Shown here: in pieces, positions 61,701 through 64,000 of the stretch
How positions within the stretch are numbered: the first letter of the stretch is position 1
How the letters are laid out: every line of letters starts with the position of its first letter
Origin: Lutjanus erythropterus
Lineage: Eukaryota; Chordata; Actinopteri; Lutjaniformes; Lutjanidae
Assembly: GCA_020091685.1 (NCBI GenBank)
Contig: CM034610.1
Location: 11,096,746-11,160,745 of the forward strand
DNA: 64,000 nt
Direction: 5' to 3'
Notes under the pieces: model-generated
Seen by the model: the letters and a program-made list of their open reading frames with translations, nothing else
Database searches by the model: none
Told to the model about the DNA's origin: nothing
Made by a program: the position numbers and the translations under genes

Positions 61701-64000
61701 TGTTAAACCCTTCCAGTCAAATTTAAAAAAAAAATCCTTTCATAGGAGGGCTTTACTCCTCTTCCTCAGACCTCTTTACTCCTCTCTGTCAAAACCCTCT
61801 TTCATGTCTACATGCCTTCAGGCCATCCTGCCCAGTCCTGCTCTGTCCCTCATCCACCAGTTTTTGTCTTTATCAGGTTTAGTTAATTGACCTCCTGACC
61901 CTGGCTTTATTGTCGCTGCCAGCCTTGCTGTCAACACACACAAAGACCACAACTTGGAGGGAGGGAAAGACAAAGGGCCAATTTGCATCTAATTAAACAC
62001 ACCATTTTGAGATGCGGCAGGATGAACTCACATAAAGAGAAGGGAGGAAAAAATGGGCATTATTTCTATGAGGGAGAGGCAGCTGTTTTTTCCCCCTCCT
62101 TCGCTCTCACCTTTTCTCTGCCTTTACAAGGTTATCTGTCGGGGAGATAATGAGGAGACGCAGCGCTGGGCCCACCACCGCCTGCCTGGCGCCTAATTAA
62201 TCATTGATTGTAATATGGCCACTCACAACTCATCTGGGAGGAGTCCACATAGAGGAGGTGTTGACTACATGTGACCATGGCTTTGTGTGTATAAGGGGCA
62301 ATTATCTGCCCCCTTCTGAGGGCTATGTAGGCAGGACAGGTCAACTGAACAAAAAATATGCCAGTCCTCAGCTGTATTGACAAAAGCCCAACTGATACTG
62401 GATTTTTGGGGCCTATAACAATATTAGGGAGTAAAAAGTAAATTCTGATATCGTTATATTGGCTGATATTGTAATGATACTCCAAATGTTATTTACCACT
62501 TGTGACAAAGATATGTAATGATGGCAGGATATTTTTCAGTTCAACAAGATATATTATTGGCCAAAATGACATCAGGGCATTGAAACAACAAAATTTCACT
62601 GGTATTAATTTATACCACTGAAATTAATTATTAACAAACCTAAATTAACTACAAAAAACAGAACAAATAGTTCTCTAAATTTAACTTGAATTAAGAAAAG
62701 GGATCAAATATACAGAAAATGCCGCCAATAAAACAAAAAAAATCTGCATTATGCCCTTTAAAAAAAAAGTTTTCATATCAGTGCATATCACACAACATAT
62801 GCACAGATACCAAAACAGACCGATTTAGCTGTGACATGTCAGTATCTGCTGACCAATACATCTGTCTCTAGTATTGACCTGCAGCCTATAGGCTATGGCT
62901 GCTTCTTTACTGCATTCAAACAAGATTTCTGCAGAAGCGGATTGAAGAAACAACACACATCTACATTTTATCAGTAATTAAAGCTTAACATTTGTATTAA
63001 TTTTCTCAGTGCTGTTAAGTGTGTATGGCTCCGTCTGAACTGTATATACTTACACTGCCATCACTGCGCTGGCCTCCCTTGTGTGTTATCACAACCACCT
63101 CCATCCACTTCCTCAAGTGTTGCTGAAAAAGACAGAGAGAAAGATTGAGACTAAACTTGGCACCGACAAGGACCAAATATTTACTCAAGAAATTCAAGTA
63201 ATAAAAAATATTTTTCACCTCATAAACAATATCTCTGCTGCAAAACTTTTTTTTAATAAAAATATTTTAGTATAATACACTTGTAATTGATCATTTCAAA
63301 GAGAAAAGGCATATATAATTTTTCTCACATTTACACCTGGTCTTCATAAAAATTACTCATAAATAACCTTATCAGATTAAACATTCAGGCTATTTCAACT
63401 TTAAGAATGATCAAATATTTAGATATTCTAAAAATAAACAGTTTAAAGCCTAGCATCAACACTGCCACAGTTAAACGTAGGGGTCTAAGAAAATATTGAT
63501 ATACTTCAGTATTGCAACGTAAGGTTTTCTGATAATGTATTGATTCTCAAAAATACTGTATCATGACATTATGATGCATGCAAAGATTTATGGCAACGGT
63601 TCATTTTGTGTTGTGTTTAAACTCCAACCCCCTAACAGTGTTCTTAACCGTCATTGTTCTGATTGTAAAAAAAAATAAACTTTTGGTAGTGTTCTTTATA
63701 CCGACATAATAATTTATTTTTTAAAGTAATACATCACTTTGCTTACAGAATCACAATATATTGTGATACATATCATATTGCCAGATCCTTGCCAATACAC
63801 AGCCCTAGTTAAAAGCTTTGGTTGCCTTGTTGTCCATGTTGATCCTATGATGCTGTCAGGTGATCTGAAAAGATGTTTTGAGATGAGAAGGGGGAGGACA
63901 GAGGTTGAAATTTCTCACCATCATCTGATCACAGAACTTGTCATTGAAGGAGTTGGGGAAAAGACGTGTGACAGAGGTTAGGCGGTTCACCACGTTGAGC
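226..64000 (-). CDS. TRRAP: TRRAP, internal 38-exon portion of the gene (partial at both ends)
   Basis: TRRAP is a giant PIKK-family scaffold without kinase activity. It is shared by the SAGA/STAGA and TIP60/NuA4 histone acetyltransferase complexes and recruited by activators such as MYC and E2F. Thirty-eight exons read from the minus strand give 2,049 continuous codons with no stop. The protein matches vertebrate TRRAP almost throughout, covering roughly residues 1,430-3,500 of the ~3,860-residue human protein (alignment from memory, approximate). Fragment residues 1-1,190 are alpha-solenoid, about 1,190-1,890 FAT domain, and the rest the segment before the pseudokinase domain. The start codon, N-terminal third, pseudokinase and FATC lie outside. 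All 37 introns are GT-AG and phases match at each junction. Introns range from 140 bp (22228..22367) to 7,137 bp (452..7588). Those shorter than 1 kb that are not listed separately hold nothing I recognise beyond splice signals and simple repeats. No frameshift or missing block was seen, so the gene appears intact and functional. Confidence 0.97.
585..740 (+). repeat. Interspersed repeat fragment, copy 1
   Basis: The sequence has a cluster of TTTTCCAGCACCTTACAGCT and ends in GATTTCCAGCGACTGTACAA followed by ACCCTG. It aligns, with an internal deletion, to 28930..29270 in the same orientation. The CAGGGTT-type end suggests an hAT-derived non-autonomous element. Confidence 0.55.
921..935. repeat. 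Mononucleotide run (C)15
   Basis: Fifteen consecutive C on the plus strand, within the exon 37-38 intron. Confidence 0.9.
1717..1746. repeat. CA/CG-rich simple repeat
   Basis: An imperfect alternating purine-pyrimidine tract of CA, TA and CG dinucleotides, intronic. Confidence 0.8.
2284..2615. mobile_element. hAT-like MITE, diverged
   Basis: Left end AGGGCTGGGTACCAAAC and right end TTGATACCCCATCCTA are imperfect inverted copies of each other, as in the abundant fish hAT families ending TAGGGCTGGGTATC. The interior has no coding potential. Flanking octamers (2276..2283 and 2616..2623) agree at only 5 of 8 positions, so the insertion is old or the ends are slightly misplaced. Confidence 0.55.
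3712..3812. mobile_element. Short TTAA-target MITE (101 bp)
   Basis: It begins TTAAAGGGAAAGATCAGCC and ends GGGGTGAACTGTCCCTTTAA. The inverse of the right end, TTAAAGGGACAGTTCACCCC, matches the left end over about 25 bp. TTAA at both ends suggests a piggyBac- or Kolobok-type target site. It is non-coding. Confidence 0.7.
5751..6415. mobile_element. hAT-like non-autonomous element with 8-bp target duplication
   Basis: The left end is CTGTGTTGCCAGATTGG and the right end CCAGTTTGGCAACACTG, imperfect inverted repeats. The flanking octamers are gtggtaca (5743..5750) and gtggtata (6416..6423), matching at 7 of 8, as expected for an hAT insertion. The 665-bp interior encodes no transposase. Confidence 0.72.
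7589..7850 (-). CDS. TRRAP: TRRAP exon 37 of window
   Basis: A 262-bp exon beginning VLRQLQQGLAKCYSVAFEKS and containing ITPHTLNFVKKLVSTFGVGL and SLARRAQATAQDPVFQ. It ends GQFTT plus one base of an Asp codon. The acceptor is TTTCTGCAG and the donor GTAGGT. It belongs to the region between FAT and the pseudokinase domain. Confidence 0.97.
7851..8914 (-). other. TRRAP intron between window exons 36 and 37 (1,064 bp)
   Basis: It holds an ACAC-rich tract at about 8180..8201 and pyrimidine-rich sequence near 8270..8320. No gene or transposon was recognised. Confidence 0.8.
8915..9120 (-). CDS. TRRAP: TRRAP exon 36 of window: isoform-variable segment, end of FAT domain
   Basis: A 206-bp exon that completes Asp, then ASGQQQPSSVGAQPHSGA, a Gln/Ser-rich segment optional in mammalian isoforms as I recall. 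It continues SDPGPIRATAPMWRCSRIMH and ends RENWHEE. The acceptor is TTCTTTAG and the donor GTGAGA. Confidence 0.94.
9384..9422. repeat. Perfect 17-bp inverted repeat with 5-nt loop
   Basis: The left arm CCATTCAGTCCATTAGC (9384..9400) and right arm GCTAATGGACTGAATGG (9406..9422) are exact reverse complements around a TTGAT spacer. A short GGAAT tandem run (to about 9436) follows. It lies in the 985-bp intron between exons 35 and 36, so the pre-mRNA could fold into this hairpin. Confidence 0.9.
9845..9920. repeat. Fragment of a fish MITE
   Basis: The words CACAATACTTAAGAATCACA and ATACATATCAGATCC resemble the right part of the hAT-like element at 63478..63807 (GTGATACATATCATATTGCC then AGATCC). 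Only a short stretch is recognisable. Confidence 0.35.
10106..10196 (-). CDS. TRRAP: TRRAP exon 35 of window: FAT domain
   Basis: A 91-bp exon reading VGRVYPQAVYFPIRTLYLTL then KIEQRERYKS plus one base of an Asp codon. The acceptor is TCTGCTAG and the donor GTGAGT. Both flanking introns are long (985 and 4,828 bp). Confidence 0.95.
10197..15024 (-). other. TRRAP intron between window exons 34 and 35 (4,828 bp)
   Basis: It holds purine-rich tracts (10255..10345, 13435..13505), GGATG repeats near 12133..12148, and a possible hAT-like MITE (12856..13139). I see no gene or conserved structure in the rest. Confidence 0.75.
12856..13139. mobile_element. Possible hAT-like MITE
   Basis: It begins TAGGGGTACCACGATTTTC and ends GAAAATTACAATTCCCCTA, giving short inverted TAGGGG termini. 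The interior repeats AAAATC/AATCC-type words typical of these elements. No matching target duplication was found. Confidence 0.4.
15025..15186 (-). CDS. TRRAP: TRRAP exon 34 of window: FAT domain
   Basis: A 162-bp exon of 54 codons beginning VLWLLSFDDKNTLADAVDKY, then CIGVPPIQWLAWIPQLLTCL, ending LLNLISQ. It has FDDK where the human protein, as I remember it, has one more Asp. The acceptor is CATCTGTAG and the donor GTAAGG. Confidence 0.96.
15187..17903 (-). other. TRRAP intron between window exons 33 and 34 (2,717 bp)
   Basis: Apart from the TTAA element pair at 15314..15910, I see nothing recognisable in this intron. Confidence 0.75.
15314..15910. mobile_element. Composite of two TTAA-target MITE copies, head to head
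   Basis: The outer ends are TTAAAGGGATAGTTCAT and AACTATCCCTTTAA, inverted over about 33 bp. A second left end, TTAAAGGGTTAGTTCA, starts at 15469. The stretch 15381..15468, reversed, aligns along its length to 15490..15577, which I judge by eye to be about 70% identical. So 15314..15468 is an inverted, internally deleted copy beside a 442-bp copy at 15469..15910. Non-coding; superfamily (piggyBac or Kolobok) not resolved. Confidence 0.72.
17904..18105 (-). CDS. TRRAP: TRRAP exon 33 of window: FAT domain
   Basis: A 202-bp exon that completes Lys, then SEEANKAFSAAVQMHDVLVK, then AWAMWGDYLENIFVKDRQLH, ending SKSRKYLAK. It has TPR-like helix pairs. The acceptor is TGTCCTCAG and the donor GTGAGT. 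Confidence 0.97.
18106..20870 (-). other. TRRAP intron between window exons 32 and 33 (2,765 bp)
   Basis: It contains the Tc1/mariner relic at its transcript-proximal end. Just after exon 33's acceptor is a long pyrimidine tract on the transcript strand (18110..18360). Nothing else was recognised. Confidence 0.75.
20040..20782 (+). pseudogene. Tc1/mariner transposase relic (5' truncated, inactivated)
   Basis: Plus-strand pieces read as Tc1-family transposase. WSDESKF near 20053..20073 carries the first catalytic Asp. HGMGNLHICEG lies near 20203..20235. QQD (Asp codon 20323..20325) and LDWPAWSPDLSPTENMW (20389..20439, Glu codon 20428..20430) supply the other two. Second Asp to Glu is exactly 35 codons, the DD34E spacing, with an in-frame TAG between them. 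The DNA-binding half and left terminus are missing. The AT-rich 3' part and a degraded right terminus run to about 20782. Family assignment is from the motifs and remembered fish Tc1 copies. Confidence 0.85.
20871..20971 (-). CDS. TRRAP: TRRAP exon 32 of window: FAT domain
   Basis: A 101-bp exon beginning GLEVIESTNLKYFTKEMTAE and ending MFLAQIN plus two bases of a Lys codon. The acceptor is TGTTGTTAG and the donor GTATGT. The Tc1 relic at 20040..20782 lies about 90 bp beyond the donor. Confidence 0.96.
20972..22080 (-). other. TRRAP intron between window exons 31 and 32 (1,109 bp)
   Basis: A purine-rich run of GAGAGA type lies at about 21238..21305. Nothing else was recognised. Confidence 0.75.
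22081..22227 (-). CDS. TRRAP: TRRAP exon 31 of window: FAT domain
   Basis: A 147-bp exon of 49 codons beginning GLVNVALDILSRIHTIPTVP, then IVDCFQKIRQQVKCYLQLAG and MGKNECMQ. The acceptor is TCCCTAG and the donor GTAAGA. Confidence 0.97.
22368..22486 (-). CDS. TRRAP: TRRAP exon 30 of window: FAT domain
   Basis: A 119-bp exon that completes Ala, then IVTAYETNTQHDPNNNNAML, then GVHASASAIIQYGKIGRKQ. The poly-Asn stretch is a surface loop. The acceptor is GTCCACAG and the donor GTACTA. The 140-bp intron that follows is the shortest in the window. Confidence 0.96.
22926..22957. repeat. (TG)n simple repeat, interrupted
   Basis: Two TG runs separated by CAGAG, in the 738-bp intron between exons 29 and 30. 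Confidence 0.8.
23225..23420 (-). CDS. TRRAP: TRRAP exon 29 of window: FAT domain
   Basis: A 196-bp exon beginning AAQQIIELQEAAQINAGLQP, then KTVVKTWRNRLPIVSDDLSH, ending MWRQHHYQ plus one base of an Ala codon. The acceptor is CCCCTCAG and the donor GTACAA. Mammalian TRRAP has an alternative insertion at this junction as I remember it; I do not see it here. Confidence 0.96.
23421..26172 (-). other. TRRAP intron between window exons 28 and 29 (2,752 bp)
   Basis: It holds a CA-rich tract (25450..25490) and a long pyrimidine-rich stretch on the plus strand (25770..25920). No gene or defined transposon was recognised. Confidence 0.75.
26173..26364 (-). CDS. TRRAP: TRRAP exon 28 of window: FAT domain
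   Basis: A 192-bp exon of 64 codons beginning VELSCPKEMAWKVNMHRGYL, containing EMASSLAIREWRRLPHIVSH and ending TPLLQ. The acceptor is ATTTTCAG and the donor GTCAGT, with C at +3, which is unusual but compatible. Confidence 0.96.
26365..28529 (-). other. TRRAP intron between window exons 27 and 28 (2,165 bp)
   Basis: A purine-rich tract lies at 27780..27955. No gene, RNA or transposon was recognised. Confidence 0.75.
28530..28665 (-). CDS. TRRAP: TRRAP exon 27 of window: FAT domain
   Basis: A 136-bp exon that completes Arg, then CSKELNQWEPLTEYGQSKGH, ending MKEALVQ. The acceptor is ATGTCCAG and the donor GTGAGG. Confidence 0.96.
28930..29270 (+). repeat. Interspersed repeat fragment, copy 2
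   Basis: It contains TTTTCTAGCATCTTGCAGCT and ends GATTTCCAGCATCTGTGCAA, parallel to 585..740. This copy keeps about 180 bp of interior that copy 1 lacks. It lies in the 1,189-bp intron between exons 26 and 27. Confidence 0.55.
29855..29967 (-). CDS. TRRAP: TRRAP exon 26 of window: FAT domain
   Basis: A 113-bp exon beginning AQESYEKAMEKARKEHERSN and ending QLWEDHWI plus two bases of an Arg codon. AQESYEKA matches the repeating A-x-x-x-Y/F-x-x-A pattern of TPR-like helices. The acceptor is TGTTCAG and the donor GTAAGA. Confidence 0.96.
30251..30388 (-). CDS. TRRAP: TRRAP exon 25 of window: FAT domain
   Basis: A 138-bp exon of 46 codons beginning EILDSLAELYSLLQEEDMWA, then GLWQKRCKFPETATAIAYEQ and HGFFEQ. 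The helical hairpins are typical of FAT TPR-like repeats. The acceptor is CTCTATAG and the donor GTGAGA. The intron to exon 24 is 402 bp. Confidence 0.97.
30791..31078 (-). CDS. TRRAP: TRRAP exon 24 of window: start of FAT domain
   Basis: The longest exon here, 288 bp and 96 codons. It begins ALSGEMSPFLCSGSHQAQRD, contains CVPPIPIRPCVLKYLGKTHN and ends EFYEQESITPPQQ. The acceptor is TTCTCCAG and the donor GTAATG. The FAT-domain boundary is placed from memory of family architecture. Confidence 0.96.
31079..33260 (-). other. TRRAP intron between window exons 23 and 24 (2,182 bp)
   Basis: It contains ACCATAGACTGTATATTAAA (about 31878..31897), a word common in fish interspersed repeats, and a TGCG-type microsatellite (32872..32905). 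No gene was recognised. Confidence 0.7.
32872..32905. repeat. (TGCG)n microsatellite
   Basis: Seven or eight near-perfect TGCG units with one TGCA variant. Confidence 0.9.
33261..33380 (-). CDS. TRRAP: TRRAP exon 23 of window
   Basis: A 120-bp exon of 40 codons beginning TGALLNALVQLCHISTPLAE, then RTWVQLFPRLWKILSDRQQH. The acceptor is TGTGTTAG and the donor GTAAGT. It lies just before the FAT domain. Confidence 0.96.
33822..33968 (-). CDS. TRRAP: TRRAP exon 22 of window
   Basis: A 147-bp exon of 49 codons beginning DVEIDIELAPGDQTAIPKSK, an acidic linker, then GNQLHMLTNRHDKFLDSLRE and VK. The acceptor is CTGGCAG and the donor GTAAGA. Confidence 0.95.
34285..34464 (-). CDS. TRRAP: TRRAP exon 21 of window: solenoid plus charged linker
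   Basis: A 180-bp exon of 60 codons beginning LLAVCERNTIIGTSCQGSML, containing ITNVINLADSHDRAAFAMAT and ending HVKQEPRERENSETKEE. The VKQE tetrapeptide fits the sumoylation consensus (hydrophobic-K-x-E), which is a motif observation only. The acceptor ends TTAG and the donor is GTGGGA. Confidence 0.95.
34561..34589. repeat. (AAAT)n microsatellite
   Basis: About six AAAT units in the 213-bp intron between exons 20 and 21, occupying a sizeable part of that small intron. Confidence 0.9.
34678..34891 (-). CDS. TRRAP: TRRAP exon 20 of window
   Basis: A 214-bp exon that completes Arg, then DESLSGSDITSKLEPAFLSG, followed by RAKFFEVFDASMKRRVYERL and ending FWIKQCIE. The acceptor is TTATACAG and the donor GTAAAC. 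Confidence 0.96.
34892..37141 (-). other. TRRAP intron between window exons 19 and 20 (2,250 bp)
   Basis: CAGGGTTTCTGCAGGTTTCA with following AGCAAGTTAA (from about 35424) matches a known type of fish hAT terminus. I could not place the other end. No gene was recognised. Confidence 0.65.
37142..37263 (-). CDS. TRRAP: TRRAP exon 19 of window
   Basis: A 122-bp exon reading MPNLREKSILLVKMMTYIEK to LVNYVY plus two bases of an Arg codon. The acceptor is CCTTCCAG and the donor GTAATT. The first Met is internal, not a start. Confidence 0.96.
37702..37901 (-). CDS. TRRAP: TRRAP exon 18 of window
   Basis: A 200-bp exon that completes Val, then TSELVMLSLDLVKTRLSVMS, followed by RKNFIQVILTSLIEKSPDPK and ending NNSPMAANQ. 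The acceptor is TCACACAG and the donor GTGAGG. Confidence 0.96.
38009..38625. mobile_element. hAT-like MITE with CAGGGTTCC ends
   Basis: It starts CAGGGTTCCAACCC and ends GTGGGAACCCTG, inverted termini. The subterminal TTTTCC-rich words are typical of fish hAT MITEs of this kind. The 617-bp interior is non-coding. Flanking octamers do not match, so the ends or age are uncertain. Confidence 0.6.
40649..40712. repeat. (GT)32 microsatellite
   Basis: Thirty-two uninterrupted GT units, the longest simple repeat in the window. In the transcript it is (AC)32, starting about 108 nt downstream of the exon 17 donor. Confidence 0.97.
40821..40970 (-). CDS. TRRAP: TRRAP exon 17 of window
   Basis: A 150-bp exon containing TLMILKSACSYNASYIDRLI and MVREHLSPQ, then a variable linker (QANPGVTETST), ending one base into a Val codon. 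The acceptor is TCTTCCAG. The donor is GTACAT, which is weak. A 64-bp GT/AC microsatellite begins about 108 bp downstream of this donor. Confidence 0.94.
41788..41916 (-). CDS. TRRAP: TRRAP exon 16 of window
   Basis: A 129-bp exon that completes the Ser codon, then TSTVASKYEELECLYAAVGK through NPTQLF, ending one base into a Gly codon. The acceptor is CCCTCTAG and the donor GTAAGA. Confidence 0.96.
42176..42389 (-). CDS. TRRAP: TRRAP exon 15 of window
   Basis: A 214-bp exon beginning EQPAQANISNICTGLEILCF and containing LQRGIAACMTCGNTKVLRAV. It ends with the first base of a Ser codon. The acceptor is CCTCTCAG and the donor GTAAGT. The intron to exon 16 is 259 bp. Confidence 0.96.
42480..42739 (+). 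mobile_element. Third copy (right half) of the 15314..15910 TTAA MITE family
   Basis: From about 42540 it aligns to the right half of 15469..15910. Shared words include GCTAAAATACCTTTT/GCAAAAATACCTTTT, CACAGCAG, TTGCTTAGCTTCT/TTGTTTAGCTTCT and a terminal ACTTCAAATAATC...CCCTTTAA. The left end is not clear, so the start is approximate. Confidence 0.65.
43611..43760. repeat. Purine-rich (GA) tract
   Basis: About 150 bases of mostly A and G on the plus strand, hence a pyrimidine-rich stretch of the TRRAP pre-mRNA. Confidence 0.75.
44205..44752. mobile_element. hAT-like MITE with AGGGATGCATGATA ends
   Basis: Left end CAGGGATGCATGATAAATAT and right end AAAATATCATGCATTCCTA are inverted copies. 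Words like CATCGGC inside the ends are typical of the widespread fish family ending TAGGGATGCACGATA. The interior is AT-rich and non-coding. No target duplication was recognised. Confidence 0.65.
44807..44953 (-). CDS. TRRAP: TRRAP exon 14 of window
   Basis: A 147-bp exon of 49 codons starting VNDSTNVAGSPGELLSRRCV and containing RPDMWPRAELKLQWFDKLLM. The acceptor is CTGTCTAG and the donor GTAAGA. Phase 0 on both sides. Confidence 0.96.
45785..45895 (-). CDS. TRRAP: TRRAP exon 13 of window
   Basis: A 111-bp exon of 37 codons beginning VFGRSQSMPGTETMLTKPVE and ending FLIRIACQ. The donor is GTAACA, a non-optimal site. The acceptor ends TTTAG. Confidence 0.94.
45896..47304 (-). other. TRRAP intron between window exons 12 and 13 (1,409 bp)
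   Basis: An A-run lies at about 46442..46457. Nothing else was recognised. Confidence 0.75.
47305..47442 (-). CDS. TRRAP: TRRAP exon 12 of window: low-complexity linker with basic motifs
   Basis: A 138-bp exon of 46 codons. The first half is Gly/Glu/Ala/Ser-rich (PESEAEVGAGGEGTSGGA), unlike the human counterpart as I remember it. The second half keeps the conserved core KRGLS and QDVKRFRTATG. The acceptor GTGTGGCAG follows a long pyrimidine tract, and the donor is GTAGGC. This looks like a flexible surface loop, and the paired basic stretches could form a nuclear-localisation-like patch (inference). Confidence 0.92.
47827..47985 (-). CDS. TRRAP: TRRAP exon 11 of window
   Basis: A 159-bp exon of 53 codons beginning VYYPVRHHLVQHMISAMQRL and ending LQRIKDQQ. 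The acceptor is CTTTCCAG and the donor GTGTGT. The exon ends where the conserved solenoid gives way to the variable linker of exon 12. Confidence 0.96.
47986..51207 (-). other. TRRAP intron between window exons 10 and 11 (3,222 bp)
   Basis: From about 48509, TTAGGGTTTCCCCCAGAGTA followed by TTGCAAGCCTG resembles the end of a fish hAT MITE; its partner end was not found. An hAT-like element with target duplication lies at 50319..50676. Open frames in 48823..49307 match nothing I recognise. Confidence 0.7.
50319..50676. mobile_element. hAT-like MITE with probable 8-bp target duplication
   Basis: It begins TAAGGCTGCACAAGTAATC and ends CAAATCGAACAACCCTA, near the fish hAT terminus TAGGGCTGCAC. 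The flanks gctgtggc (50311..50318) and gccatggc (50677..50684) agree at 6 of 8 positions. The 358-bp interior is non-coding. Confidence 0.65.
51208..51414 (-). CDS. TRRAP: TRRAP exon 10 of window
   Basis: A 207-bp exon of 69 codons beginning VFHSLLKAHTMEARAIVRQA and ending VQHFR. The donor is GTGAGC. The acceptor is preceded by a T-rich tract. From memory of the human protein, exons 10-11 fall near the segment reported to bind MYC; that mapping is approximate. Confidence 0.95.
51835..52101 (-). CDS. TRRAP: TRRAP exon 9 of window
   Basis: A 267-bp exon of 89 codons beginning VLDPEKQADLLDSLRICLLQ and containing LRRLMTFAWPCLL and IHKKIVLQ. The acceptor reads GTATGTCTCCAAG, with a weak pyrimidine tract and A at -3. 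The donor is GTGAGG. Confidence 0.95.
52102..53596 (-). other. TRRAP intron between window exons 8 and 9 (1,495 bp)
   Basis: AT-rich sequence at about 52283..53000 contains TTAGGGTTGGACAAAAAATA and CAGGACTGGGTGAAAGG, both like hAT MITE ends, perhaps nested; boundaries are unresolved. A purine-rich tract follows at 53264..53560. Confidence 0.6.
53597..53725 (-). CDS. TRRAP: TRRAP exon 8 of window
   Basis: A 129-bp exon of 43 codons beginning VLQHILNPAFLYSFEKGEGE, with an acidic/Pro loop (GPPNPEGDNPES), ending SVFITK. The acceptor is CTTCATAG and the donor GTACAC. The intron just after the donor reads as a CA-rich run on the transcript strand. Confidence 0.96.
53726..57731 (-). other. TRRAP intron between window exons 7 and 8 (4,006 bp)
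   Basis: It holds a repeat copy at 55060..55320 and short CA/TG tracts near 54590, 54865, 56245 and 56960. No gene was recognised. Confidence 0.7.
55060..55320 (+). repeat. Interspersed repeat family B, copy 1
   Basis: It starts near GACTGATACTGGATTTTGGG and ends near GGCTGATAATATTGGCTGAC then CAATAAAATG. It is collinear with 62386..62880. The TATCGGC-like words suggest a non-autonomous hAT element. Confidence 0.55.
57732..57930 (-). CDS. TRRAP: TRRAP exon 7 of window
   Basis: A 199-bp exon whose first base completes the Lys codon, then CNYSEIELLFQLLRAFTGRF through FNDELKAK. The acceptor is CTCAATAG and the donor GTATGT. Helical-repeat solenoid. Confidence 0.96.
58560..58741 (-). CDS. TRRAP: TRRAP exon 6 of window
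   Basis: A 182-bp exon beginning IISIIVKNDEGWLAGQHSLV and including QERHRKDNMAATNWKEPKLL. It ends with two bases (AA) of a Lys codon completed in exon 7. The acceptor is CTGACCAG and the donor GTATGT. The intron to exon 5 is 204 bp. Confidence 0.95.
58946..59110 (-). CDS. TRRAP: TRRAP exon 5 of window
   Basis: A 165-bp exon of 55 codons beginning SFLKHKDAKPLRDVLASNPN and ending LDLQFQAIK. Its middle is a variable Ala/Thr/Ser/Pro-rich loop (AGTAATVRPGSPSTTT), which looks like a flexible turn between solenoid helices. The acceptor is TGTGCAG and the donor GTATGC. Confidence 0.95.
59407..59526 (-). CDS. TRRAP: TRRAP exon 4 of window
   Basis: A 120-bp exon of 40 whole codons beginning AGSPFREPLIKFLTRHPSQT and ending QWSRMFM. 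The acceptor is GTGCTAG. The donor reads ATG|GTTAGA, with T at +3, which is weaker than its neighbours. The intron to exon 5 is 296 bp. Confidence 0.95.
59527..60702 (-). other. TRRAP intron between window exons 3 and 4 (1,176 bp)
   Basis: AGAATCAGAATCGGCTTTCT followed by TAGCCAAGTATTTGTATACA (about 60318..60360) resembles a dispersed fish repeat, AATCAGCTTTATTGGCCAAGTATG. The rest is AT-rich without recognised features. Confidence 0.65.
60703..60822 (-). CDS. TRRAP: TRRAP exon 3 of window
   Basis: A 120-bp exon of 40 whole codons beginning EMKICSAIINLFHLIPAAPQ and ending in ERAMLIE. The acceptor is TTCTTTAG and the donor GTAGGA. It is an amphipathic helical-repeat segment of the solenoid. 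Confidence 0.96.
60823..63053 (-). other. TRRAP intron between window exons 2 and 3 (2,231 bp)
   Basis: It contains repeat family B, copy 2 (62386..62880). No gene was recognised. Confidence 0.7.
62386..62880 (+). repeat. Interspersed repeat family B, copy 2
   Basis: It starts near AACTGATACTGGATTTTTGG, contains ATATTGGCTGATATTG and ends near CAGTATCTGCTGACCAATAC. It is longer than 55060..55320 but in the same order and orientation. Confidence 0.55.
63054..63122 (-). CDS. TRRAP: TRRAP exon 2 of window
   Basis: A 69-bp exon of 23 whole codons, QHLRKWMEVVVITHKGGQRS then DGS. The acceptor is TTTTTCAG and the donor GTAAGT. It is the smallest complete exon in the window, phase 0 on both sides. 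Confidence 0.94.
63478..63807. mobile_element. hAT-like MITE with 8-bp target duplication
   Basis: It starts TAGGGGTCTAAGAAAATATT and ends CCAATACACAGCCCTA. The flanks gttaaacg (63470..63477) and gttaaaag (63808..63815) agree at 7 of 8 positions. The 330-bp interior has TATTG/CAATA words and no coding potential. Its edge lies about 110 bp downstream of the exon 1 donor. Confidence 0.7.
63919..64000 (-). CDS. TRRAP: TRRAP exon 1 of window (5' truncated by window edge)
   Basis: This reads one partial base then 27 codons, including LNVVNRLTSVTRLFPNSFND and ending FCDQMM. The donor GTGAGA follows directly. The exon probably continues beyond base 64000. It is alpha-solenoid sequence. The 796-bp intron after it (63123..63918) carries an hAT-like element. 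Confidence 0.93.

Noticed and set aside
1-64000. tRNA, snoRNA, CRISPR array or bacterial-type operon
   Set aside because: No cloverleaf with B-box, no convincing box C/D or H/ACA layout and no regularly spaced repeats were seen by eye. The spliced gene shows this is eukaryotic nuclear DNA. A covariance-model search was not possible here.
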